20,700 bases of DNA from Streptomyces rubellomurinus (GTDB taxonomy: Bacteria > Actinomycetota > Actinomycetes > Streptomycetales > Streptomycetaceae): positions 1 to 20,700 of the forward strand of contig NZ_JZKH01000114.1 in NCBI RefSeq assembly GCF_000961885.1, in the 5' to 3' direction. The notes below the pieces were generated by a model. That model had not been told where the DNA came from. It ran no database searches and worked only from the letters and a program-made list of their open reading frames with translations. This document shows, in pieces, positions 1 to 6,714 of this stretch. Both the position numbers and the translations under genes were made by a program. Position 1 is the stretch's first letter. Each line of letters begins with the position of its first letter.

Positions 1-514
1 AGGGGGAGTTGACGCCGACGCCCCAGACCGGGCCGAACTCCTGGCCGATGATGGTGGTGACGCCGGAGGCCAGCGAGGCCTCCATGATGCGGGGCGACAG
101 CAGGTGGACGTGGGTGTCGATGGCGCCGGCGGTGGCGATCAGGCCCTCGCCGGAGACGATGGTGGTGCCGGTGCCGACGACGACGTCCACGCCGTCCAGG
201 GTGTCCGGGTTTCCCGCTCGGCCGATGGAGGCGATGCGGCCGCCGATCAGGCCGATGGACGTCTTGCGGATGCCCTGGATCGCGTCGATGACCAGCACGT
301 TGCTGATCACCACGTCGCAGGTGTCGCGGACGGCGGCGGGCTTGAGGTGCAGGCCGTCGCGGGCGGTCTTGCCGAAGCCGGCCAGGAACTCGTCGCCGGG
401 GGCCTGGGAGTCGGACTCGACGCGCACGATCAGGCCGGAGTCGCCGAGCCGGACCCGGTCGCCGGCGCGCGGGCCGTGCACCGCGATGTAGTCGTGCGGG
501 GTGATCGAGCTCAT
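1..514 (-). CDS. ureC: Urease subunit alpha, N-terminal part (3' end outside window)
   Basis: This is the catalytic subunit of urease, the nickel enzyme that hydrolyses urea to ammonia and carbamate in the cytoplasm. Only the first 171 residues are present; the family is usually about 570 residues, so the carbamylated lysine and most of the active site lie off the left edge. Visible are the opening ITPHDYIAVHGPRAGDRVRLGDSGL, the repeated beta-domain glycines, and the first nickel-ligand pair in DTHVHLLSP (His135 and His137). The start ATG overlaps the ureAB stop as ATGA, so the two subunits are probably translationally coupled. HVHLLSPRIMEAS differs from the more usual HIHFICPQQ form, which suggests the divergent second urease type seen in streptomycetes. 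No ureDEFG accessory genes are visible, but the downstream side is cut off. Confidence 0.95.
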   Translation of the reverse strand, partial: MSSITPHDYIAVHGPRAGDRVRLGDSGLIVRVESDSQAPGDEFLAGFGKTARDGLHLKPAAVRDTCDVVISNVLVIDAIQGIRKTSIGLIGGRIASIGRAGNPDTLDGVDVVVGTGTTIVSGEGLIATAGAIDTHVHLLSPRIMEASLASGVTTIIGQEFGPVWGVGVNSP

Positions 515-1221
515 GAGGGCACCTCGGCGTCGTCGAAGCTGGTCAGGTAGCCGGTGGCGCGGGCCTTCGCGAGGGCGGCTTCCTTGGCGCCGGGCGCGTC
601 CAGCGGCCCGTCGACGAGCCCGGCGAAGCCGATCGCGACGCGTGCGCCGCCGATCGGCACCAGGCCGACCTCGACGGTGGCGCCGGGGTCGAAGCGCACC
701 GAGGAGCCGGCCGGGACGGCCAGGTGGGTGCCGTAGGCGGCGGCGCGGTCGAAGGCCAGGCGCGGGTTGGCCTCGAAGAAGTGGAAGTGCGAGGTGACGG
801 AGATCGGCACCCCGGAGGTGTTGTGGACGGGGAGCAGCAGGGTCTCCTCGACCGGGTCGTAGCCGGCGCCGTCGCCGATCAGGGCGCCGCCGGGGGCGCC
901 GTCGCCGAGCGAGCCGGCGCCGCGGAAGGGGTCGTTGACGACGGCGAGGCGGGTGCCGTCGTCGAAGACGGCCTCGACCTGGACGACGGTGACCACGTCG
1001 GGCACGCCGGGCAGCACGTCGTCGGCGGTGAGGACGGAGCGGCCGGCCTCGATGGCCTCGGCGAGGCGCCGGCCGTCGCGGGCGGCCTCGCAGACGGTGT
1101 CCGCGATCAGGGCGGTCGCCTCGGGGATGTTGAGGCGCACGCCCCGGGCGCGGCGGGCGCGGGCCAGTTCGGCTGCTGTGAAGATCAGCAGCCGGTCCCG
1201 CTCGGTGGGGGTCAGTCGCAC
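511..1221 (-). CDS. ureAB: Fused urease gamma-beta subunit
   Basis: The protein is 236 residues and combines the two small structural subunits of urease. Residues 1 to about 100 match the gamma subunit (RLTPTERDRLLIF, RGVRLNIPEATALIAD, VLPGVPDVV). Residues from about 130 on match the beta subunit (VHNTSGVPISVTSHFHFFEANPRLAFDR, GTHLAVPAGSSVRFDPG, GFAGLVDG). I chose the GTG start at 1221 because VRLTPTERDRL is the usual gamma N-terminus and GAGGAA stands just upstream; the longer ATG start at 1320 would add an unconserved arginine-rich extension and would place an operator-like palindrome inside the gene. It overlaps ureC by ATGA. Fusion of gamma and beta is known in some streptomycete ureases and in Helicobacter. 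Fused subunits guarantee equal stoichiometry. Confidence 0.93.
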   Translation of the reverse strand: MRLTPTERDRLLIFTAAELARARRARGVRLNIPEATALIADTVCEAARDGRRLAEAIEAGRSVLTADDVLPGVPDVVTVVQVEAVFDDGTRLAVVNDPFRGAGSLGDGAPGGALIGDGAGYDPVEETLLLPVHNTSGVPISVTSHFHFFEANPRLAFDRAAAYGTHLAVPAGSSVRFDPGATVEVGLVPIGGARVAIGFAGLVDGPLDAPGAKEAALAKARATGYLTSFDDAEVPS

Positions 1222-1297
1222 GGTTCCTCGCTCGCGTCGCCGGGGGAGGGGGTCGGCCGGGGGCCCGGTGCGCGGGGCCGCGCGGGCTTCCGGGGTG

Positions 1298-1320
1298 ATG
1301 TTAGAACGCCGTTCAAACAT
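1298..1320. promoter_or_regulatory. 23-bp near-perfect palindrome upstream of ureAB (TetR-like operator)
   Basis: The half-sites ATGTT and GAACG are mirrored by CGTTC and AACAT; only the centre base and two single positions break the symmetry. It lies 77 bp upstream of the chosen ureAB start. Palindromes of this size with GAACG/CGTTC arms are typical of operators for TetR-family dimers, so repression of the urease operon is a reasonable inference. No regulator gene is visible in the window. Confidence 0.6.
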
Positions 1321-1321
1321 C

Positions 1322-1339
1322 CCGGGTCATTGAACCCGG
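1322..1339. repeat. Hairpin CCGGGT / ACCCGG next to the ureAB palindrome
   Basis: A perfect 6-bp stem with a 6-base loop begins two bases after the larger palindrome. The TTGAAC inside it (1330-1335) is also the mirror image of GTTCAA at 1311-1316 in the larger palindrome, so the two elements could form a compound binding region. Confidence 0.4.
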
Positions 1340-1648
1340 CCCGGGGCGCCCTGTCCAGCGTTGCCGCTCCCGACACGTTCGGCCCGCCGGGCGGGCGGCG
1401 GGGGTGAGGGGCCGGGTGCGGGCGGCGTGCGGCGGTGGCGGGCGCGGGGGCGCGCGGCGGGGAGCACGGTCCGTACGGGCGCCGGGCGTGCGCGGGATCG
1501 GGCGGGAGCGGGTTCGAAAACAGCCTCTGCGCTTCGCAAACCCGTCCGGCGCGGGCAGTTGGATCACGTGAACCGCCCCGTGCCCCTTTCACCCCAGGTG
1601 ATCGGACGCACACTGTTGCAAACGCCGTCAACTGGGCATGACGATGGG

Positions 1649-1658
1649 TGGCCAGAAC
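1649..1658 (+). promoter_or_regulatory. AdpA-consensus decamer upstream of the ATPase gene
   Basis: TGGCCAGAAC fits the published AdpA consensus TGGCSNGWWY at every position and lies 71 bp before the start at 1729. The consensus is loose and a couple of matches are expected by chance in a window this size, so support is weak. Confidence 0.3.
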
Positions 1659-1728
1659 GAGGGGGCCACCCGGCCGGCGGGGGATTCCGGACGCGGGGGC
1701 CCGGGATTTGAAGGCGGGGGCATTGGTG

Positions 1729-2244
1729 ATGGACGGTCAGTCGCGATTCCCGCGGCAGCGGACGGGCTCGGGCGACGGCTACCGCTCCGGCCCGGTCCAG
1801 GGGCCGGTCGGCAGCACCGGGACGGCCCTGCCGGCGGTGCCCGCCCCGGGCTGCGCACTGCACCGCCGGCTGCACCTGACGGTGGACCCGGCGGACCTGC
1901 CCGCGGTCGGCTCGGTCCGGCGGCGGCTGCGCTCGGCGCTGAACCACTGGGGGGTGCCGGAGCTGTCCGACACCGCCGAGCTGCTCTCCTCCGAACTGGT
2001 CACCAACGCGCTGCTGCACACCGGCGAGGGCGCCGTCTTCGACGCCGTCCTCGGGTCGGACCTGCGGCTGCGGATCGAGGTGCAGGACGGCACCAGCCGG
2101 CTGCCCGGCCGCCGCCGCGAGCCGGCCGCCGAGACCGCGACCTCGGGGCGGGGCTTGCTGCTGGTGGAGGCGCTCGCCGACTCCTGGGGCGTGCAGCTGC
2201 GCGGCGACGGCAAGGTGACCTGGTTCGAGCTCGCCCTGCCCTGA
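1729..2244 (+). CDS. Anti-sigma-type ATP-binding protein (HATPase_c)
   Basis: This 171-residue protein is a single-domain GHKL ATPase of the RsbW/SpoIIAB type. Such proteins phosphorylate anti-sigma-factor antagonists or sequester sigma factors. The N box ELVTNALLH (residues 89-97, Asn93), the G1 aspartate (IEVQDGTS, Asp120) and the G2 box GRGLLLVEALADSWG (140-154) are all present, so it should bind ATP. Residues 1-45 are low-complexity. The start ATG at 1729 follows AAGGCGGGGG (1711-1720); a GTG one codon earlier is also possible. The domain closely resembles the C-terminal domain of the next gene, and both are read rightward 332 bp apart. The sigma factor and antagonist partner are not in the window, so the target is unknown. 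Confidence 0.88.
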   Translation: MDGQSRFPRQRTGSGDGYRSGPVQGPVGSTGTALPAVPAPGCALHRRLHLTVDPADLPAVGSVRRRLRSALNHWGVPELSDTAELLSSELVTNALLHTGEGAVFDAVLGSDLRLRIEVQDGTSRLPGRRREPAAETATSGRGLLLVEALADSWGVQLRGDGKVTWFELALP

Positions 2245-2576
2245 GCCGGCCGGGCCGCCGTGAGCCCGCCGCGGGCCGACTGCCGGGCGCCGGGCCGCCG
2301 CGTCCCGTACGATGGTTCGCCGTCGATTGATTCGCCGTCGAAGCAAGCCCTGAACAGAAGGCGGAACGGAAGATTTCCGGTCCGATGGCATTGCCGCTCG
2401 GCGCATCATTGGCCAGGATGGTGGGACTGTGTGTCCACGTGCGGGAAGCTGCGGGGAGACCGAACCTCGACTGACCAGCGCCCGTCGACACCGCCCGATC
2501 CAGCACGATCCATCACATCGCCACGCGGCCCGTCCGGACGATCGGCTCGGTCCGCCGCGGCAGCGGCAGGAGCAGC
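2245..2576. other. 332-bp intergenic region between ATPase and SpoIIE-type phosphatase
   Basis: No gene is supported here. The region contains two 11-bp direct repeats (2316-2326 and 2331-2341), a stretch of lower G+C around 2316-2400, and the ribosome site GGAG (2566-2569) of the next gene. The separation suggests the phosphatase has its own promoter. Confidence 0.5.
2316..2341 (+). repeat. Two 11-bp direct repeats, 15-bp period
   Basis: TTCGCCGTCGA occurs twice, separated by TTGA, about 240 bp upstream of the phosphatase start. Close direct repeats in a promoter region can be activator sites, but nothing identifies a binding protein. Confidence 0.45.
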
Positions 2577-4832
2577 ATGCCCACTGAGCCCGAGTCGCCG
2601 GGTCCGGCGCTTCCTGCCGGCACGTCCGCCGCCGAACCGCCGGCCCCCGGGCGGGCCCGACCGCCCGCGCAGGCCTCCCGCCGCGGCTCCCGGGTGCCCC
2701 CGACGCTCGCCGCCGCCCGGCTCGCCCCGGTGCTCTCCGGCGGCCTGCCGCCCGCCTCCGCCGACACCATGCCGGACTGGCTGGAGCCCGCGATGGCCGC
2801 CAACGGCATCGGCTCCTTCGACTGGGACATCCGCCGCGACGTCCTGGAGGGCGACCTGCGGGCCTGCGCGATCATCGGCCTGGACGCCATGGACCAGGGC
2901 CGCTTCGACCGCACCGCCGCCTCCTTCCTCGCCCTGCTGCACCCCGAGGACGCGCCCGTGGTGCGCCGCCGGGTCGAGCGCGCGGTCGCCGAGCTGGGCC
3001 AGTGCGGCGCCTACTACCGCACGGTCGGGCCGAACGGCAGCATGCGCGCGGTGCGCTTCCGCGGCCGGGTGCTCGCCGACGCCTTCGGCCGCGCCTCCCG
3101 GATGGTCGGCTTCGTCTGGGACGCCACCGTCGAACTGCACAAGCGCGACCGCGCGGACCGGCTCGCCCTGCTGCGCGAGGAGCGCTCCCGGTTCATCAAG
3201 GAGGCGGCCCGCGCGCTGTCCGAGGCCGTCACCGTCCGGGACGTCGCCCGGGTGTTCACCGAGCTGCCGCTGCCCGGCCTGCCGCCGGACGGCCTGGTGC
3301 TCGCCTCCTTCGAGGCCGGGCGGGCGCAGATCCTCGGCGCCTCCGGCTACCTGACCGAGTCGCTCGCCGTCTGGGACCGCACCCTGCTGCCGGCCGGCCA
3401 CCCGGCCTCCGAGGCGCTGCGCCACCGCGCGCCGGTGTTCGTCTCCTCCCGCGCGGAGTACCGCGAGGGCTACCCGGAGGTGTGGGAGCCCACCAGCCGC
3501 AACGGCCGCGGCTCCTGGGCGTACCTGCCGCTGGTGGCCAGCGGCCGGGCGATCGGCGTGTGCGTGGTCAGCTTCGACGACGAGCGGGAGCTGGACGCGG
3601 ACGAGCGCACCCTGCTCACCACCCTGGGCGGGCTGGTCGCCCAGTCGCTGGCCCGGGCCCGGCTGCACGACGCCGAGCACGAGCTGGCGGCCGGCCTGCA
3701 GCGGGTGATGCTGCCGCGCACCGTCCCCGCCGTGCCCGGCGTGACCACCGCCGTGCGCTACCTGGCGGCCGGCTCCGGCCTGCAGATCGGCGGCGACTGG
3801 TACGACGTGGTGCCGCTGCCCGGCGGGCACGTCGGCCTGGTGATCGGCGACGTGCAGGGCCACGACGTGCACGCCGCCGGGATCATGGGGCAGCTGCGGA
3901 TCGCGCTGCGCGCCTACGCCGCCGAGGGCCACCCGCCCGCCGCGGTGATGGCCCGCGCCTCCCGCTTCCTCGCCGACCTGGACACCGACCACTTCGCCAC
4001 CTGCACCTACGCCGAGGTCAACGTCGACTACGGCGTGGTCTACGCGGTGCGGGCCGGCCACCTCGACCCGGTGGTGCGCCGCGCGGACGGCAGCGCCGCC
4101 GTGGTGCCGGTGGCCGGCGGGCTGCCGCTGGGCATCGACCCGGACCAGGAGTACCGGGTCACCCGGTTCAGCCTGGACCCGGGCGAGACCGTGCTGCTGT
4201 GCACCGACGGCCTGGTCGAGTCGCGCGGCATGGACCTGGACCAGGGCGTCGAGCGGCTCACCCGCGCCCTCGCCGCGCCGCTGCCCGCCGCGGACGGGGC
4301 CGCCCGCGACCCGCTGGAGGAGCTGGCCGACCGGATCGCCTCCCAGGCCGCCGAGTCCAGCGAGCGCGAGGACGACATAGCGCTGCTGCTCCTGCGCTGG
4401 GACGGCCCGTCGGGCGGGCTCGCCGCCCAGCAGCTGCGCCGCCGGATCGGCCAGGCCGACCTGGCGCGGATCGCCGAGGTCCGGGCCGAGCTGCGCGACG
4501 CGCTGCGCCGGTGGGGCGTCGCCGAGTTCATCGACACCGCCGAACTGCTCTCCTCCGAGCTGGTCACCAACGCCATCCGGCACACGGACCGTGACGCCAT
4601 GTTCACCGCCCGCCTCTACCGGGAGCCGGCCGCGGACGGCGGCCGGGCCCGGCTGCGGGTCGAGGTGGAGGACGAGTCCGACCTCTGGCCGACCCGCCGG
4701 ACGCCCGGCGAACAGGCCTCCTCCGGGCGCGGCCTGATGCTGGTCGAGGCGCTGGCCGACGCGTGGGGCGTGGAGCCGCGCGGCTCCGGCAAGCGGATGT
4801 GGTTCGAGCTCAGCGGCGTCGCCGCCGCCTGA
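2577..4832 (+). CDS. PAS-GAF-PP2C (SpoIIE) phosphatase with C-terminal HATPase domain
   Basis: This 751-residue cytoplasmic protein belongs to the RsbU/SpoIIE serine phosphatase group, which activates partner-switching pathways by dephosphorylating STAS antagonists. Residues 1-62 are Pro/Ala-rich. A PAS-like domain follows at about 66-185 (FDWDIRRDVLEGD, LHPEDAPVV), then a GAF-like domain at about 205-360. The PP2C domain spans about 370-607, with HELAAGLQRVMLP, GGDWYDV (Asp407, Asp410), GDVQGHDVHAAG (Asp425), CTDGLVE (Asp544) and EREDDIALLLL (Asp599, Asp600); these acidic residues match the metal ligands of the family. The HATPase domain (about 620-748) has ELVTNAIRH and GRGLMLVEALADAWG. ATG at 2577 is preceded by GGAG. 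Sensor, phosphatase and kinase-like domains in one chain are known in actinobacteria. The signal sensed is not evident, and no STAS partner is nearby. Confidence 0.92.
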   Translation: MPTEPESPGPALPAGTSAAEPPAPGRARPPAQASRRGSRVPPTLAAARLAPVLSGGLPPASADTMPDWLEPAMAANGIGSFDWDIRRDVLEGDLRACAIIGLDAMDQGRFDRTAASFLALLHPEDAPVVRRRVERAVAELGQCGAYYRTVGPNGSMRAVRFRGRVLADAFGRASRMVGFVWDATVELHKRDRADRLALLREERSRFIKEAARALSEAVTVRDVARVFTELPLPGLPPDGLVLASFEAGRAQILGASGYLTESLAVWDRTLLPAGHPASEALRHRAPVFVSSRAEYREGYPEVWEPTSRNGRGSWAYLPLVASGRAIGVCVVSFDDERELDADERTLLTTLGGLVAQSLARARLHDAEHELAAGLQRVMLPRTVPAVPGVTTAVRYLAAGSGLQIGGDWYDVVPLPGGHVGLVIGDVQGHDVHAAGIMGQLRIALRAYAAEGHPPAAVMARASRFLADLDTDHFATCTYAEVNVDYGVVYAVRAGHLDPVVRRADGSAAVVPVAGGLPLGIDPDQEYRVTRFSLDPGETVLLCTDGLVESRGMDLDQGVERLTRALAAPLPAADGAARDPLEELADRIASQAAESSEREDDIALLLLRWDGPSGGLAAQQLRRRIGQADLARIAEVRAELRDALRRWGVAEFIDTAELLSSELVTNAIRHTDRDAMFTARLYREPAADGGRARLRVEVEDESDLWPTRRTPGEQASSGRGLMLVEALADAWGVEPRGSGKRMWFELSGVAAA

Positions 4833-4855
4833 CCGGACGGCCGCCCGGCCCGCGC

Positions 4856-4902
4856 CCGTCCGGACCGGCCGGACCGACCGGAAACCGGCCCGGTCCGGAC
4901 GG
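4856..4902 (+). terminator. Hairpin terminator after the phosphatase gene
   Basis: A perfect 13-bp stem (CCGTCCGGACCGG at 4856-4868 against CCGGTCCGGACGG at 4890-4902) with a 21-base loop starts 24 bp after the phosphatase stop. There is no T-run, which is common for actinobacterial terminators. Confidence 0.65.
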
Positions 4903-4914
4903 TCTGGAGGGGCG

Positions 4915-4920
4915 TAATCT
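4915..4920 (+). promoter_or_regulatory. Possible -10 box of the lipase-like gene
   Basis: TAATCT just after the terminator fits a TANNNT -10 element and would give a leader of roughly 125 bases. No recognisable -35 box stands at the right distance, so this is tentative. Confidence 0.2.
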
Positions 4921-5051
4921 GAAGACAGGTCACGTGCCCCGGCGCGTCCCGGCAGCCGGTGAGGGCGTGTGGCTCCGGCTCGCCGGTCGCAGGCGGTCGC
5001 CGGTGGACGGCGGGCAGTCATCACCACTCTGCGGAACCCGAGGATCACGCC

Positions 5052-6689
5052 ATGGTGTCGATCTTCCATCACCACACGCACGACGAAACCCCCGCGACCC
5101 CCTCGGTCCCGCTGCCGCCCCCGCAACGGAAGCCCGCCGAGCCGCACGACGCCACCGCGGACGTCGCCCGCCTCCCGCTGATCTACGTGCGCGGCTTCGC
5201 CGGCGGCACCAGCGGCATCGACAAGCAGGTCGACGACCCGTTCTACGGCTTCAACGACGGGTCGACCCACATCCGGGTCGGCGGCGACGGAGCCGCCCAG
5301 TACTACCAGTTCGAGAGCCCGCTGCTGCGGCTCTTCGCCGAGGACGGCTACCACCCGCTGGTGACCGGTGACCCGAAGGCCTACCTGCGCGCCCGCGCGG
5401 CCGGGTCGGTGGACCCGGCGACCGTCTGGATCCACCGCTTCTACGACGCGTCCGCCGACACCTTCGGCGGCAAGGCCGCCGACTTCGACATCGAGGCGGC
5501 GGCCCGCGACCTGTACGAACTCGTCCAGCTGGTCCGGGAGAAGACGGGCGCCGACAAGGTCGTCCTGATCGCCCACTCGATGGGCGGCCTGATCTGCCGC
5601 AGCATGCTCCAGAAGTGGTCGCACCAGAGCCTCGGCGACTTCCGGCCCACCCTGCCCGGCAAGGACCTGGTCGACCGGCTGTTCACCTACGGCACCCCGC
5701 ACGGCGGGATCGCCTTCGCGGTCGGCGGGGGCCTGCTCGACGAGTTCATGGAGGACCTCGGCCCGGTCGGCTCCGACATCTTCGCGCCCGAGAAGATGTA
5801 CGGCTACCTGGTGCCGCACGTCGACTTCGGCACCGAGGCGCCGCCGGACTGGCCGGTGAACGTGGTCCCGCCCGAGGACTTCGACACCGACCGGATCTTC
5901 TGCGTGGTCGGCACCGACGCCGGGGACTACGGCCTGGCGCAGAAGGTGGTGGGCCCGCAGAGCGACGGCCTGGTCGCGACCCGCAACGCCTACGTCGAGG
6001 GCGCGCACCGCGCGTACGTCCACCGCTCGCACTCGGGCCGCTACGGCCTGGTCAACTCCGAGGAGGGGTACCAGAACCTGCGCCGCTTCCTGTTCGGCCG
6101 CAAGCGGGTGGAGATCGCCCTCGCGGGTCTGGCGCCCGCCCCGCCCGACGCGGACGGCCGCCGGTCGTTCTGGCAGGGCGAGATCCAGCTGTCGATCCGC
6201 GGACTGCCCGTCGTGATGCACCAGCAGCTGGCCGCGCACCACTGCCCCGTCACGCTGGAGCCCGAGCCGGACGGCGGCCCGATCCCGCTCACCACGGTCT
6301 TCCTGCTCGACCCGCTGACCATGCCCGCGGACGGTTCCAACACGCCCGTGTCGCTACCGTCGCGCTACTCGCTGCACCTGCGGGTCTCCCGGCTGACCGA
6401 GGAGCACGGACTGCTGTTCTGGCGGGACCATCTCGCCCAGACGGCGGACTGGGACGACACGCTGATCGTCGACGTCGGGCACGAGGCCGACGATCCCAAG
6501 GGCGAGCTGCGGCTCTGGGCCGCCTGGAACTCCCAGGTGCCGGTCGCGATCGCCGACCGCTACCCGATCAGCGACGGCCCGCTCGCCCCGGACCGGGACG
6601 CGACCCTCTCCGTCCCCCTCCCGCCGAGCGCGGGCCGGCTCCTCGGAGCCGACGCGTCGCTCGTCCTGCGGCCCTCGGTCCGGGAGTGA
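5052..6689 (+). CDS. Lipase-like alpha/beta hydrolase with unassigned C-terminal domain
   Basis: The protein has 545 residues. Residues about 35-365 form an alpha/beta-hydrolase domain like that of PGAP1-type and other esterases or lipases. The nucleophile elbow is VVLIAHSMGG (Ser176), the likely acid is Asp305 in GPQSDGLV, and the likely base is His327 in VHRSHSGRYG; YGTPHGG is also typical of lipases. There is no signal peptide or membrane helix, so it is probably cytoplasmic and acts on an ester lipid or other small ester; the substrate is unknown. The N-terminus is His-rich and then Pro-rich. Residues about 370-545 form a beta-rich domain I cannot assign. ATG at 5052 follows GAGGA at 5040-5044. 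A longer start at 4959 would add an unconserved Arg/Gly-rich stretch. It stands alone between a terminator and a convergent gene. Confidence 0.85.
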   Translation: MVSIFHHHTHDETPATPSVPLPPPQRKPAEPHDATADVARLPLIYVRGFAGGTSGIDKQVDDPFYGFNDGSTHIRVGGDGAAQYYQFESPLLRLFAEDGYHPLVTGDPKAYLRARAAGSVDPATVWIHRFYDASADTFGGKAADFDIEAAARDLYELVQLVREKTGADKVVLIAHSMGGLICRSMLQKWSHQSLGDFRPTLPGKDLVDRLFTYGTPHGGIAFAVGGGLLDEFMEDLGPVGSDIFAPEKMYGYLVPHVDFGTEAPPDWPVNVVPPEDFDTDRIFCVVGTDAGDYGLAQKVVGPQSDGLVATRNAYVEGAHRAYVHRSHSGRYGLVNSEEGYQNLRRFLFGRKRVEIALAGLAPAPPDADGRRSFWQGEIQLSIRGLPVVMHQQLAAHHCPVTLEPEPDGGPIPLTTVFLLDPLTMPADGSNTPVSLPSRYSLHLRVSRLTEEHGLLFWRDHLAQTADWDDTLIVDVGHEADDPKGELRLWAAWNSQVPVAIADRYPISDGPLAPDRDATLSVPLPPSAGRLLGADASLVLRPSVRE

Positions 6690-6714
6690 GGGCCGTGCCA
6701 GGGAGGAGGAGCAG

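Larger units (their letters stand above)
1222..1728. other. 507-bp divergent intergenic region between ureAB and the ATPase gene
   Basis: No convincing gene lies here; the open frames are arginine- and proline-rich products of the high G+C. The left part carries the ureAB operator-like palindrome (1298-1320) and a hairpin (1322-1339). The right part carries an inverted repeat CGGGTT/AACCCG (1509-1514 and 1539-1544), two TCAC/GTGA palindromes (1564-1571, 1589-1601), a weak promoter-like TTGCAA (1616-1621) with GACGAT 18 bp further on, and an AdpA-consensus decamer (1649-1658). It probably holds both divergent promoters. Confidence 0.6.

Noticed and set aside
1222..1320. N-terminal extension of ureAB to the ATG at 1320
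   Set aside because: The extra residues are not urease-like, and the GTG at 1221 has both the family N-terminus and a ribosome site.
1361..1711. Open frames in the ureAB to ATPase gap
   Set aside because: They are Arg/Gly/Ala-rich, overlap the regulatory elements and show no conserved motif.
4959..5051. Longer start for the lipase-like gene
   Set aside because: The added residues are Gly/Arg-rich, and GAGGA is correctly placed for the ATG at 5052.
2406..6242. A 1278-codon open frame on the minus strand
   Set aside because: It runs antisense to the phosphatase and lipase genes and has the Val/Gly/Arg/His-rich composition of a G+C shadow frame, without any domain.
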